The notes below the pieces were generated by a model. The model worked only from the letters and a program-made list of their open reading frames with translations, was not told the origin of the DNA and made no database searches. Source: a virus. Taken from it: a stretch of DNA of 30,782 nt. Positions 7,933-16,195 of this stretch are shown here, piece by piece. Within the stretch, counting starts at the first letter, position 1; each line of letters starts with the position of its first letter. Location of the stretch: positions 1 through 30,782 of the IMG/VR virus record IMGVR_UViG_3300005289_000001; one strand, written 5' to 3'. The position numbers and the translations under genes were made by a program.

Positions 7933-8282
7933 TGTTCTTAGTTCCATTAAATTCAGACCCATTACAAACACAGAACTTCACTCATGAAGGTTATGACTTA
8001 ACCCTAACCACGAGATGGAACAGTGTTGTTGGATTCTGGAATATCGATTTATTTGATAATCTAAATCAGGTTTACTTAACTCAGGGTGAACCTCTTACTG
8101 TTGGCTCACCTACTGGCGTTCACCTTCAATTACCATTTGTTTTTGTACTTCTGGATGACTACGGTGTGGGAGAAGGGCCAATCAATATCAATGAGCTTGG
8201 CATTAGACTTAACGTTTATATTGTGGATAAGGACACATACAATGCAGCAATTCGGCAGAGCAATACAATTAGTTATCGGTAA
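7932..8282 (+). CDS. Baseplate plug protein (Pam3 gp18-like)
   Basis: This 116-residue protein starts MFLVPLNSDPLQTQNFTHEG and contains the typical LTTRWNSVVGFWNIDLFD followed by GEPLTVGSPTG. That pattern belongs to the small baseplate plug family known from phage Pam3. It should be all beta and sit between Dit-like ring and hub. The next gene starts 41 bp before its stop. Confidence 0.8.
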   Translation: MFLVPLNSDPLQTQNFTHEGYDLTLTTRWNSVVGFWNIDLFDNLNQVYLTQGEPLTVGSPTGVHLQLPFVFVLLDDYGVGEGPININELGIRLNVYIVDKDTYNAAIRQSNTISYR

Positions 8283-9081
8283 TGATAGAGAGTCGATTGT
8301 TATTGATGGTGGATTAACTATCTCATTTGATATAACCAAGACAATAACGGCCGAACCGAATGAGGCAACAATATCAGTTGTTAACCTTAGCCAATCAACC
8401 AGAAACTTAATTACAGAAAAGAAATACAACCGTATCTTGCTTAATGCAGGATATGGTGATGATTTGAGAACTCTTTTTGTTGGATACATTGATGATGTAA
8501 ATAACCGCAAGGAGGGCGTGGATACCACAACCGCAATGACCTGTACCGACGGTTCAATTGACTACAGAAACTCTCGAACTGCTAAAACTATTGCGGCTGG
8601 CTCAACCGATAAGGATATTGTTGGTGAAGTCCTTAAAGATATGCCGAATACAAAAGCAGGAACTCAAGAGCTTCCTAAAACGCAGCGATTGCCCCGTGGT
8701 AAGGTTTTAGTCGGAAATAGTAGAGATATATTAAAATCGGTTGCAAAGAATCAAAATGCAGATTGGAGCATTCAGGATGGCAAGCTTGTCATGTTGCCAA
8801 AGACCTCTGCACTTGCAAACAATGAAGGCTTCCTGATTGAAGAAAATACAGGCATGATTGGCAGCCCTCAAAAGACTAGTGATGGTCTTGAGGTTAGGTG
8901 CTACTTAAATAATATCTTGCGCGTAGGCCAGCTTGTTAGGGTTGTTTCTAGGCTTCAGGAATATTCTGGAGACTTTAAAATTAAACAACTTCAAATGAGA
9001 GGTAGCAATAAAGGTCAAGATTTTACGGCTATTCTTACATTACAAAACGGGGTTTACAATGAAGTAAATAAGAAGAAGTAA
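8242..9081 (+). CDS. Baseplate hub protein (gp27-like)
   Basis: I choose ATG 8242 (GGA 8 bases upstream), which gives 279 residues beginning MQQFGRAIQLVIGNDRESIV; the open frame upstream to 8086 is overlap with the plug gene. The order of strands, with AEPNEATISVVNLSQSTR, AGYGDDLRTLFVGYID and later IEENTGMIGSPQKTSDGLEV, fits hub proteins of the gp27/gpD group in small contractile phages. It should form the trimeric hub that holds the spike. The spike gene normally follows directly; here three foreign-looking genes intervene. Confidence 0.78.
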   Translation: MQQFGRAIQLVIGNDRESIVIDGGLTISFDITKTITAEPNEATISVVNLSQSTRNLITEKKYNRILLNAGYGDDLRTLFVGYIDDVNNRKEGVDTTTAMTCTDGSIDYRNSRTAKTIAAGSTDKDIVGEVLKDMPNTKAGTQELPKTQRLPRGKVLVGNSRDILKSVAKNQNADWSIQDGKLVMLPKTSALANNEGFLIEENTGMIGSPQKTSDGLEVRCYLNNILRVGQLVRVVSRLQEYSGDFKIKQLQMRGSNKGQDFTAILTLQNGVYNEVNKKK

Positions 9082-9082
9082 T

Positions 9083-9118
9083 TTTACTATTGCAAAAATA
9101 AACCAGTCATATTATGAT
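9083..9118 (+). promoter_or_regulatory. Promoter with candidate phage operator for the moron cassette
   Basis: The 14-mer TTTACTATTGCAAA (9083-9096) is the exact reverse complement of the sites at 23311 and 30514. It overlaps a -35 TTGCAA (9090-9095), followed by a 17-bp spacer and -10 TATGAT (9113-9118). The same arrangement drives early genes elsewhere in the window. Confidence 0.7.
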
Positions 9119-9126
9119 TGGTTTTT
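9101..9126 (+). terminator. Hairpin after the hub gene, overlapping the moron -10
   Basis: AACCAGTCAT / ATGATTGGTT (10 bp, one G-U, loop ATT) followed by five T. It probably terminates baseplate transcripts that arrive from the left. The -10 hexamer of the moron promoter lies inside the loop and right arm. The stem is AT-rich, so strength is uncertain. Confidence 0.55.
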
Positions 9127-9146
9127 CTTTATGAGGATGCTTAAAA

Positions 9147-9557
9147 ATGGAAAACAAAGAAGTATTTTACTGCCCAACCGATGAGGATTCTTTTGAGGAT
9201 CTTGAAGATGCAATGGAATTTATTAAAGATGTTGCAACAAATAAGGATGATGCAATAGGCTGGGTTATTGAGGTTCATGAAAATTTAAAACCATCTCACA
9301 ATAGTTTTATTGATGGCTCTTCAATAATTGAATCTTTTGCAAATTCAGCTCATGATGAATTTGGTGAATACTCAGAATCTTATTTAGAGGATGTTTTTAT
9401 CAACGATGAAAAGTGCAAAGAGCTTGAAAATTTAATATCCGATTGGATGGATAAGAATGCAGAGCAACCCAAATTCTATCAATCAAAAGGTCAAGTTGGT
9501 GTGATTATTGTTGACCAAGACTTGTTAGACAAATATGAAATAGTTATTGAGGATTAA
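9147..9557 (+). CDS. Hypothetical acidic protein, first gene of moron cassette (136 aa)
   Basis: The product starts MENKEVFYCPTDEDSFEDL and is strongly acidic, with Asp/Glu clusters at 12-22, 101-106 and at the end. It carries one Cys and no signal peptide or membrane segment. I do not recognise a family. A TGAGGA ribosome-binding site lies 10 bases upstream. It begins a three-gene unit with its own promoter inside the baseplate block and is therefore unlikely to be a virion protein. The acidity would suit a DNA mimic or inhibitor, but nothing in the sequence proves that. Confidence 0.65.
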   Translation: MENKEVFYCPTDEDSFEDLEDAMEFIKDVATNKDDAIGWVIEVHENLKPSHNSFIDGSSIIESFANSAHDEFGEYSESYLEDVFINDEKCKELENLISDWMDKNAEQPKFYQSKGQVGVIIVDQDLLDKYEIVIED

Positions 9558-9560
9558 TAA

Positions 9561-9767
9561 ATGAAAAGTAAATACGATTGGATCAATGTTCCAAATTGGG
9601 TAAATTGGATTGCAACCGATTCAGATGGAGAGGTTTGTGGTTTTGAAGAAATGCCAATTTCTTACGATGACTACATGTGGTATGGAAGAAAGCATATTTA
9701 TCTTTCATTTGTTAGGCCTGTCGATAATTGGAAAGAATCATTAGAGAAAAGACCTAGTTATATATGA
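9561..9767 (+). CDS. Small moron protein, paralogue of the gene at 29505 (68 aa)
   Basis: The protein is Trp/Tyr-rich and ends NWKESLEKRPSYI. It aligns over most of its length with the last 60 residues of the product of 29505-29876: both have D-W near the start, then N-x-x(x)-D-x-D-G, E-x-x-P, a Tyr-rich centre and a final W-K-x-SL-x-KRP. This looks like a small stand-alone phage domain of unknown function, present twice in this genome. It lies 3 bp after the preceding gene and 10 bp before the next. Confidence 0.65.
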   Translation: MKSKYDWINVPNWVNWIATDSDGEVCGFEEMPISYDDYMWYGRKHIYLSFVRPVDNWKESLEKRPSYI

Positions 9768-9777
9768 GGGCTAATAA

Positions 9778-10029
9778 ATGTCAGATCAAAAATATTATTA
9801 TTTTATGTTTTGTTATTCTTGGAGGAATGAATACAAACAAGGCGATGTTTCTTTATCTCTTGGAAAAGAAAAAAGAAATATTACAAACGGATACTTAGGT
9901 TTTGTTATGGATGAGGCGAAAGATTTAATTCATGAAAGACTTGGACATCCTCGGCATTCATTAAATCTTGTATGTACAAATATAATTTTCTTAGGGAAAA
10001 TGACAGAAGAAGAATTTAACAGTAATTAG
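9778..10029 (+). CDS. Hypothetical protein, third gene of moron cassette (83 aa)
   Basis: Starts MSDQKYYYFMFCYSWRNEY and ends KMTEEEFNSN, with GAGGG about 9 bases before the ATG. It reads as a small alpha/beta protein with an aromatic first strand and a central helix (YLGFVMDEAKDLIHERL). Similar short proteins of unknown function occur among phage accessory genes, but I cannot name the family. The unit ends at the hairpin 10047-10071. Confidence 0.6.
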   Translation: MSDQKYYYFMFCYSWRNEYKQGDVSLSLGKEKRNITNGYLGFVMDEAKDLIHERLGHPRHSLNLVCTNIIFLGKMTEEEFNSN

Positions 10030-10046
10030 AATTGAGTGATACAATA

Positions 10047-10071
10047 ACCCTATCTTACGATGGGGTTTTTT
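10047..10071 (+). terminator. Terminator-like hairpin abutting the spike start codon
   Basis: ACCCTATC / GATGGGGT (8 bp, one G-U, loop TTAC) followed by six T and ATG 10073. The right arm supplies GGGG, the only Shine-Dalgarno-like sequence for the spike gene. TACAAT at 10040-10045 abuts the left arm, the same layout as at 2069-2100. Confidence 0.65.
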
Positions 10072-10072
10072 A

Positions 10073-10723
10073 ATGCCTGAAATAAATACAACTGAGTTAC
10101 TTAACTCTCAATCAGACTCCATACAAATTCAAGTACATACTTCATTGCCAGCTCGTGTGGTTTCATTCAATCCATTAGATCAAACGGTAACTGCTGAGCT
10201 AATGATTGAGCAGCTAGGGAGAAATGGTGAGCAATTAGAGCTACCTCCATTAATATATGTTCCAGTTAAAATGTTCTCTTATGGGCCATTCATGATAACT
10301 GCTGAGCCAAAAAAAGGTGATGAAGGCCTTGTGGTTTTTAGTGAGCGGTGTATTGATGGTTGGTGGGAGTCTGGTCGAAAGTCTATTCCACTTGACATTC
10401 GCTTCCATGATATATCTGATGCTTTCTTTGATGGAGGTTACAAGTCAAAACCAAACGCTTTAACAATCGTTCCATCTTGCCTAAACATGGCTGGGCCAGC
10501 AAACTATATTCGACTTATGGAGAGTGGTCAGATTGAAATACATGGGGCTGGATTGCTTATTGATGCTCCGACTACATTTACACAACCAGTAATATATCAG
10601 GCTGGCATGACTGGAACTGGTGGCATTGGAATTACTGGACCAATTGAGACTGATACCGATTTGGTTGCTGCTGGTGTATCATTCTTGGATCATACGAACG
10701 GTGGGGAGCCGATAGACCGATGA
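10073..10723 (+). CDS. Membrane-puncturing baseplate spike (Gp138 family)
   Basis: This 216-residue protein has the OB-fold N-terminal domain of Gp138-type spikes: ARVVSFNPLDQTVTAEL near residue 28, YVPVKMFSYGPFMIT, then GDEGLVVFSERCIDGWWESG. After PRHDISDAFF-like residues (here FHDISDAFFDGG, about 115) comes a beta-helical stalk IEIHGAGLLIDAPTTFTQPV and the tip. It caps the hub and pierces the outer membrane. The usual tip motif has two His around one residue to bind metal; here it reads DHTNGGEP, so the second His is Asn. It overlaps the next gene as ATGA. Confidence 0.85.
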   Translation: MPEINTTELLNSQSDSIQIQVHTSLPARVVSFNPLDQTVTAELMIEQLGRNGEQLELPPLIYVPVKMFSYGPFMITAEPKKGDEGLVVFSERCIDGWWESGRKSIPLDIRFHDISDAFFDGGYKSKPNALTIVPSCLNMAGPANYIRLMESGQIEIHGAGLLIDAPTTFTQPVIYQAGMTGTGGIGITGPIETDTDLVAAGVSFLDHTNGGEPIDR

Positions 10724-11082
10724 AAGTTAGAAGGCTAGATAATAATCACGACTGGACATTTGGCAGTGGATTTGCAAACTACGCAACTGGAAGTGATGCG
10801 GTGCGCCAGTGTGTACAAACAATCCTATTGTCATTCAGATTTAACTGGTTTCTAGATGAAGATCATGGGATAAATTGGTTTGCTTATTTCGTTAAAAATC
10901 CAGATGTTCAGATTATGGAGGATGACATTAAGCGACATATTCTTGATGTTGAGGGTGTTGCTGAGCTTCTTGATTTGCAATTACAGCTCAACACCATAAC
11001 AAGACAAATGATAATTACTGTAAGATATACAGACATCTATAACGCAACCAAAACGGTGATAACTAGTGTTACAAATCCTTAG
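10720..11082 (+). CDS. Baseplate wedge protein, gp25 / W-like
   Basis: A 120-residue protein with the gp25-like lysozyme-related fold pattern: VRQCVQTILLSFRFNWFLDEDHGINWF around residues 28-54 and IKRHILDVEGVAELLDLQ near 80. It belongs with the J-like protein as part of the baseplate wedge, and the W-J gene pair is the conserved order. The downstream J-like gene starts inside its last codons. Confidence 0.82.
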   Translation: MKVRRLDNNHDWTFGSGFANYATGSDAVRQCVQTILLSFRFNWFLDEDHGINWFAYFVKNPDVQIMEDDIKRHILDVEGVAELLDLQLQLNTITRQMIITVRYTDIYNATKTVITSVTNP

Positions 11083-12199
11083 TACTGGATTAGAGATTGA
11101 GCGCTTAGATGCAATTCTAACGCGACTATCTCAATCAATGCGCGATATTTACGGATCAGATATTAACATTGATCCAGACACCCCAGACGGTCAAATGATT
11201 GGCATATTCTCGCAAGCATGTGCAGATATTAACGAGATTATCTCTGGCGTTTATGCAATGTCAGACCCAACAAAAGCCGTTGGTGTTTGGCTTGATATTC
11301 AGCTCAAATATGTTGGTTTGACTAGAAACCGACAAGAATATTCATATCTAAACAACGTTACAATCACTGCTACAAATGGAACCGTCATTCCTTCTGGATT
11401 TACAGTTACTGATGAAAATGGCGTTGAGTGGCAAAGCACATCTCAAGCAACTGTAACAGGATCATCGACCTCAATGCAATTTAGGTCTTCACAATATGGT
11501 GGGTTCAATATTGGATCTGGCAAAGAGCTTATACCTAAAAACATTATTTTGGGTGTTCAATCTGTAATTACAACAACCAATAGTTTACTTGGTAGACTAC
11601 AGGAGTCTGACGAGTCGGCTCTAATGAGATTCTTGCGCTCATACTCAATTAATAATCTTGATGATGCTGAGGGATTGGAAGCCTCTCTACTTTCTATTGA
11701 TGATGTTCGTGACGCAAAAGTATATGAAAACTATACAGGTTCTATTGATGCGCGAGGAGTAGAGCCTCATAGTATTAATGCTATTGTTATTGGTGGATCT
11801 GATGAAGATATAGCAAATAGAATTGTCAGAAAGAAATCATTAGGATGTGGATTGCAGGGTGCTGTTTCCGTCACAATTTTCTATAAGGGATTTGATCGAG
11901 ATGTTAGATTTGATCGATCAGAGCAAGTTGATATATCTGTTAAAATTACCGTTGTTCGCAGATCCTCTGCCATTGATGTAAATCAAGATACAATTAAAAA
12001 CGCAATTGCAAACAATCAATTTAATATTGCTGACGATGTAGTTGCTGGTTCACTTTATTGCGGAACAAACAATGAAAACTACAAAGTAAAATCAATCACA
12101 TTAAGCACATCCTCATTAACAGATCAATTGGTTATTCCTATTGGTTTGCGCCAACATGGTTTAATTTCCGCCGAGAATGTGGAGGTGACAGTTGAGTGA
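11066..12199 (+). CDS. Baseplate J-like protein
   Basis: The 377-residue product matches the baseplate J family: MRDIYGSDINIDPDTPDGQ near residue 25, MSDPTKAVGVWLDIQLKYVGL about 65-85, and the central ESALMRFLRSYS ... IDDVRDAKVYENYTG. It forms the outer wedge to which fibres attach. GTG 11066 is the start that keeps the family-typical N-terminus; it overlaps the W-like gene by 17 bp. A GGAGG before its stop serves the next gene. Confidence 0.88.
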   Translation: MLQILSTGLEIERLDAILTRLSQSMRDIYGSDINIDPDTPDGQMIGIFSQACADINEIISGVYAMSDPTKAVGVWLDIQLKYVGLTRNRQEYSYLNNVTITATNGTVIPSGFTVTDENGVEWQSTSQATVTGSSTSMQFRSSQYGGFNIGSGKELIPKNIILGVQSVITTTNSLLGRLQESDESALMRFLRSYSINNLDDAEGLEASLLSIDDVRDAKVYENYTGSIDARGVEPHSINAIVIGGSDEDIANRIVRKKSLGCGLQGAVSVTIFYKGFDRDVRFDRSEQVDISVKITVVRRSSAIDVNQDTIKNAIANNQFNIADDVVAGSLYCGTNNENYKVKSITLSTSSLTDQLVIPIGLRQHGLISAENVEVTVE

Positions 12200-12827
12200 T
12201 TATTCTAATTTAATCATTTATCAGTATGCAAAAAAGCCAAAGGCATTAGCCACAATTAATGCCATATTGAGTGAAACTGACAGAATTATTGAAAATCTAA
12301 CAGACTTAATTAATCAATGGGATATAGATCAAGCTCGCGCATTCTCTCTTGATATTATTGGCAGACGAGTTGGCGTGAGTAGAACTCTGCCAGCATTTGT
12401 ATCAAAAGGTTATCTCGGTTATTACGAGAGTATTGGTGGTCAGCCTTGGGGTCAGGGTATTTGGTACAAGCAAGGAGAGTCTACTGGCGGATCCTTGGTT
12501 TTAGGTGATGAAGACTACAGATTCTTAATTCGGGCAAAAATCTTCAAAAATTTTCAAAATGGAACTCTTGACTATGTTCTGGATGCAATGCGAAATATTT
12601 TATCAAGCGACGCAAACGTTCAGGATAACTACGACATGACAGCAACCGTATTTCTACCATTAGCATCATTGAATCCGTTACAGGCATATATGATTCAAGT
12701 AATGGATATTTTGCCGCGCCCTATGGGTGTAATGTATACTTACACTAATGCAAGTGGTCGAGAGTTTGGGTTTGATGGATTTTTTAACAGCTATGGTTTT
12801 GATGATGGCTCATTTATTGATGCGTAA
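12192..12827 (+). CDS. Baseplate DUF2612 protein (wedge, tail-fibre side)
   Basis: A 211-residue protein with DUF2612 hallmarks: QWDIDQARAFSLDIIGRRVGVSR at 44-66, a Trp/Gly-rich insertion, DYRFLIRAKIFKNFQNGT about 110, and a C-terminal DILPRPMGVMYTYT. Such proteins follow J and link the wedge to the fibres, comparable to Mu gp48. TTG 12192 is the start, with GGAGG 6 bases upstream and 8 bp overlap with the J-like gene. Confidence 0.82.
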   Translation: MSDYSNLIIYQYAKKPKALATINAILSETDRIIENLTDLINQWDIDQARAFSLDIIGRRVGVSRTLPAFVSKGYLGYYESIGGQPWGQGIWYKQGESTGGSLVLGDEDYRFLIRAKIFKNFQNGTLDYVLDAMRNILSSDANVQDNYDMTATVFLPLASLNPLQAYMIQVMDILPRPMGVMYTYTNASGREFGFDGFFNSYGFDDGSFIDA

Positions 12828-12839
12828 AGGAATTAAATT

Positions 12840-13619
12840 ATGACAATTTACGAAAGACCAAGACCTGATATTTTTGCATCTGGTGCTCCAACTTCAGAGA
12901 TACAGCCATTTCAGGCTTGGGCGCGCGGACTTGGAATTGCATTTGACGAAACAAATGGATTCCCAGAATATACTGGGTTGAATGGCCTATTTAACGCTTT
13001 AAACACATATATTAAGTATTTAGAGCAAAATGGATTTGCAGAATGGATTGATACACTTGAATATCCAGTTGGTGCTGGTGTTCGTGTTGGCTTGTCTTGG
13101 TATAGAGCAAGAACCAAAAACACAAATAAGCCACCTTCAACATCTCAGACCGATTGGGAATTGTTCTTAAATGCAAGCGCCTTGTCCTATACTGATCCGT
13201 TATATATTGAAAACAACGTAGTTAAGATTCGTGATGCATCAACAGCACAAAAAGGTGCTGTCCAGTTTGCAAACCCACAAGAAGTTACTGCTAGATCAAA
13301 TGTATCAAAAGCCATAAATCCAAGCAATGTTGGATCAACATTTGAGCAAGTAAATGGGGCGAATGGGTGGTGTAGATTACCAAACGGATTAATTATGCAA
13401 TGGGGTGTGGCATCTGTTAATTCAGACTCAAATCTAGTTGTTGCTTTGCCTAGAGAGTTTGTATCGGCATGCTATAATGCTCAAGCAACCTTAAATAGTG
13501 TTTCATTTGATGCATTTGCTGATGCTGGTTGCGGTATAACTTGGACCAGAACTCAGGTGACATTAAGAAATGGTACAGCTCAGCGAACAAATGTTTCATA
13601 CTTTGCAATAGGAATATAA
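12840..13619 (+). CDS. Short tail fibre protein with gp53-like C-terminal domain
   Basis: This 259-residue fibre has three parts: a baseplate-anchor domain (1-85, with DIFASGAP and QAWARGLG), a carbohydrate-binding-like segment SWYRARTKNTNKPPSTSQ with QTDWELF near residue 100, and a C-terminal domain from about 175 that begins GANGWCRLPNGLIMQWG. That last motif is the signature of gp53-like fibre tips that form a compact trimeric head. The N-terminal 80 residues resemble those of the adjacent tailspike. It probably binds a cell-surface receptor. Confidence 0.8.
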   Translation: MTIYERPRPDIFASGAPTSEIQPFQAWARGLGIAFDETNGFPEYTGLNGLFNALNTYIKYLEQNGFAEWIDTLEYPVGAGVRVGLSWYRARTKNTNKPPSTSQTDWELFLNASALSYTDPLYIENNVVKIRDASTAQKGAVQFANPQEVTARSNVSKAINPSNVGSTFEQVNGANGWCRLPNGLIMQWGVASVNSDSNLVVALPREFVSACYNAQATLNSVSFDAFADAGCGITWTRTQVTLRNGTAQRTNVSYFAIGI

Positions 13620-13623
13620 CTTA

Positions 13624-15825
13624 ATGCCATTGATTACAAAGCCGAATTACAATCAAGTATTCGCATCTCAAGCGCCAGATGGTGATGAGCCAGAATTTAA
13701 CAACTATCCAAGTGGATGGGGTGTTACTAGATCCAATAATGGAAAGCCAACCATTAACCAATTTAACTATGTTCAGCAAATCAGCGATTTAAAGGCGCTT
13801 TGGATATTGCAAAATGGGTCGTGTTTGCCTTATGACCCATCAATTGAATATGTTGATGGGGCACCAGTTTTGCGAGAAGGTAAGATTCAATTTAAAAATG
13901 GATCCACCTTTACGGATGCATTCAAAGAGACTCCTTATTTTTTAAAATACTTTGTTGCTGGAACAGCATATCCAATCAACTCTAGAATAATGCTAGATAA
14001 TGGTGATGAGGTTATATCAACAATTCCAAATAACACTACAGATCCAAATGTTGATCTAACGGGATGGAAAATTAATAGTAATACCATCGGTGTTTTAAAT
14101 ATTGACGAACTTAGAAAAACAAAGGGTCGCTTAAATGCTCAGTATGCAGAAACATCTGAGTATTTAAGCGGAAAGGGCTATGGTGGTGCTAGATATAAGT
14201 GGGACTCATCAAATACAGATTCTGACGATGGTTTATCTACAATAGCTGTAACTGGGGTTACTACAGGTAGATGGAAGTTACAGATAATTAATAATGTACT
14301 TCATGCAACACAAGGTGGTCTACAGGCAAATCTTTTACAAACAGATATAGTAAATCAAACAACAATACTGCAAAAGTGTATAGATTACATGGCGCTAATT
14401 GGTGGTGGTGTAGTTAAATTACCTAAGGGCCACATCTATGCACAAGCTATGGCTAAATCAAACGTTGAGGTTAGTGGTACTTTTGAATCATTTGTGACAA
14501 CTGCTGTAGGCTCAGACATTACAGCATCAAGGGCAATTGTGCAGGCTGTAAAATTTGAACATGGCACATTCTGGCATTCGACTCTTGGGAATTACACATA
14601 TTTAGTTCCTGAAAATGTGTCTGGTGCAGGCATATCTAATCTAAAGATGCTAGGTTTACAACTAAATCAATCAACATCAAATACTGGATTTGGTATTCAG
14701 TTGATAGGTGACTCATTCACAGCAAAATATGTTGAAACGTCTGGATATCGCTTTGAGGGCTTGTATATTCGAGGTAAAGATGGTGCTAGTTGTAGTAATC
14801 ATTATTTTGAGAACTGTGACTTTCAGGACGCTAGACGCAACACCGCCGCATTGGTTTATTGTCATGATGTGAAGTTTAAAAATTGCCGATTCAATCAATT
14901 AAAACCTGAATTGTCTTGGGTTTACCTATTTGATATTGAGCCAAATCCAGACACATCGGATACAGTATACAATGTTGTTATGGAAAACTGTGAGTTTAAC
15001 GCTGTTTCCAGCCCTAATGCGGAGCCAACAGTTCTTGTTAAAGAACAAAATACCCCAACAGGGTCGCCTAATGTTAAATTTTTAAATTGTCGATTTAAGG
15101 GTGTTGCTACAATTAGAAACAATTGCACAAATGGATGGAGAGATTGTATTGTTGATAATTGCGAATTTGATACTTTTGCATTTAGCACGACACTTGGGTA
15201 TACAATAATTTCTGGTAAGTTTACAAACAATAAAATGTATGGCCTTCATGCTGGTAAAGGGTTCTCTTATAATACACCAGCAACTGGAGATTTTGTTATT
15301 GAAGGTAACACATTTAATGATATTTTGTTTACAAGCAATATATTAACATCTCAAGCTAGTTTTGGGTTGAACACTTTTAATGGCACAGCTACGGTAGTTT
15401 CACCAGTTGATCGAAGAACGCTTTCTAGGCAGTATCGAGAGATTATCGATATAACGGCTCCAACTGGATCTGCATTGCCAGCATTTTATAGATCTGAAAT
15501 TAGACAAGTAAGTTTAACCACAACACCTGTGCAAATTTTAACTGCATCAATTAGAGCTGGGTTTGAAATAACTATCACTGGCTGTGATGCAAATGACGCA
15601 ACTGGTAGTAAGGCATTTGTTAAGTTATTTATCGATTCAGACAATAGCGCTAGCGTCACATCAGCCCAAGAAATTATCAATGATGCATCTCTTGGTGTTA
15701 CTTTTAGTTGGTCTGGAAGAACCCTTTCTTTATCTGCTAGAACAGCATCCGCAAATCAATTTATAATTAAAGTTGAGGGAATGTCAGCAGTAGATATTAG
15801 AAGAAATGTTACTTGGTTAATTTGA
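13624..15825 (+). CDS. Tailspike with parallel beta-helix, probable polysaccharide depolymerase
   Basis: A 733-residue protein. Residues 1-100 form an anchor related to the preceding fibre (VFASQAP, GWGV, EYVDGAPVL). Around 235-270 the run LQKCIDYMALIGGGVVKLP is the typical entry to a pectate-lyase-like helix. Successive coils follow, with NCDF, NCRF, NCEF, NCRF and NCEF at regular intervals to about 530, characteristic of stacked beta-helix rungs. The last 110 residues form a separate beta domain, probably for trimerisation. Such spikes cut capsular polysaccharide and set host range; the enzyme type and catalytic residues cannot be read directly. A terminator follows. Confidence 0.83.
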   Translation: MPLITKPNYNQVFASQAPDGDEPEFNNYPSGWGVTRSNNGKPTINQFNYVQQISDLKALWILQNGSCLPYDPSIEYVDGAPVLREGKIQFKNGSTFTDAFKETPYFLKYFVAGTAYPINSRIMLDNGDEVISTIPNNTTDPNVDLTGWKINSNTIGVLNIDELRKTKGRLNAQYAETSEYLSGKGYGGARYKWDSSNTDSDDGLSTIAVTGVTTGRWKLQIINNVLHATQGGLQANLLQTDIVNQTTILQKCIDYMALIGGGVVKLPKGHIYAQAMAKSNVEVSGTFESFVTTAVGSDITASRAIVQAVKFEHGTFWHSTLGNYTYLVPENVSGAGISNLKMLGLQLNQSTSNTGFGIQLIGDSFTAKYVETSGYRFEGLYIRGKDGASCSNHYFENCDFQDARRNTAALVYCHDVKFKNCRFNQLKPELSWVYLFDIEPNPDTSDTVYNVVMENCEFNAVSSPNAEPTVLVKEQNTPTGSPNVKFLNCRFKGVATIRNNCTNGWRDCIVDNCEFDTFAFSTTLGYTIISGKFTNNKMYGLHAGKGFSYNTPATGDFVIEGNTFNDILFTSNILTSQASFGLNTFNGTATVVSPVDRRTLSRQYREIIDITAPTGSALPAFYRSEIRQVSLTTTPVQILTASIRAGFEITITGCDANDATGSKAFVKLFIDSDNSASVTSAQEIINDASLGVTFSWSGRTLSLSARTASANQFIIKVEGMSAVDIRRNVTWLI

Positions 15826-15829
15826 TTAA

Positions 15830-15849
15830 AAGCCCTTCGGGGCTTTTTT
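15830..15849 (+). terminator. Rho-independent terminator
   Basis: AAGCCC / GGGCTT stem with a TTCG tetraloop followed by six T, four bases after the tailspike stop. A strong, classical terminator at the end of the structural block. Confidence 0.9.
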
Positions 15850-15886
15850 CTGTTATTATTAGTAAAACTTATATGGGTGTCTTGAT

Positions 15887-16195
15887 GTGGAACATTATAC
15901 TGACTATGCAATTGATTTTTTAAACAAGTATGGATCAACTATTATGGGATTAATTTTAGCTTTCTTTATGGCGTTATGGCGAACAGCAAAAGATAATGGA
16001 AAGGCAGACTGGCTAGAATCTTTCATGTGTGCTGGATTAACTCTAGGGATATCATCTGCACTATCTTATTTTAGCATGCCAGAGACGCTTGCGGTTGGTA
16101 TCGGTGCTTTTGTTGGCTACTTGGGGACCCATAAAGTTTCTCGAATTATCTCTAAAAAAATAGACACAGAGGAAAGTAAAAATGAAAATGACTAA
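15887..16195 (+). CDS. Holin, lambda-family type
   Basis: The 102-residue protein has three hydrophobic segments, about 14-31, 46-62 and 67-83, and a charged C-terminal tail ending SKNEND. The arrangement and sequence (MALWRTAKDNGK after the first helix) fit holins of the lambda-family/HP1 type. It would form inner-membrane lesions that let the endolysin out at the end of infection. The start is GTG 15887 with GGGTG upstream; an ATG two bases earlier is in another frame. The endolysin gene starts 14 bp before its stop. Confidence 0.82.
   Translation: MEHYTDYAIDFLNKYGSTIMGLILAFFMALWRTAKDNGKADWLESFMCAGLTLGISSALSYFSMPETLAVGIGAFVGYLGTHKVSRIISKKIDTEESKNEND

Noticed and set aside
8130-8528. Minus-strand frame across the plug and hub genes
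   Set aside because: Both plus-strand genes are strongly supported; the antisense product is low-complexity and has no start signal.
14922-15230. Minus-strand frame inside the tailspike
   Set aside because: Mirror of regular beta-helix codons; no independent evidence.
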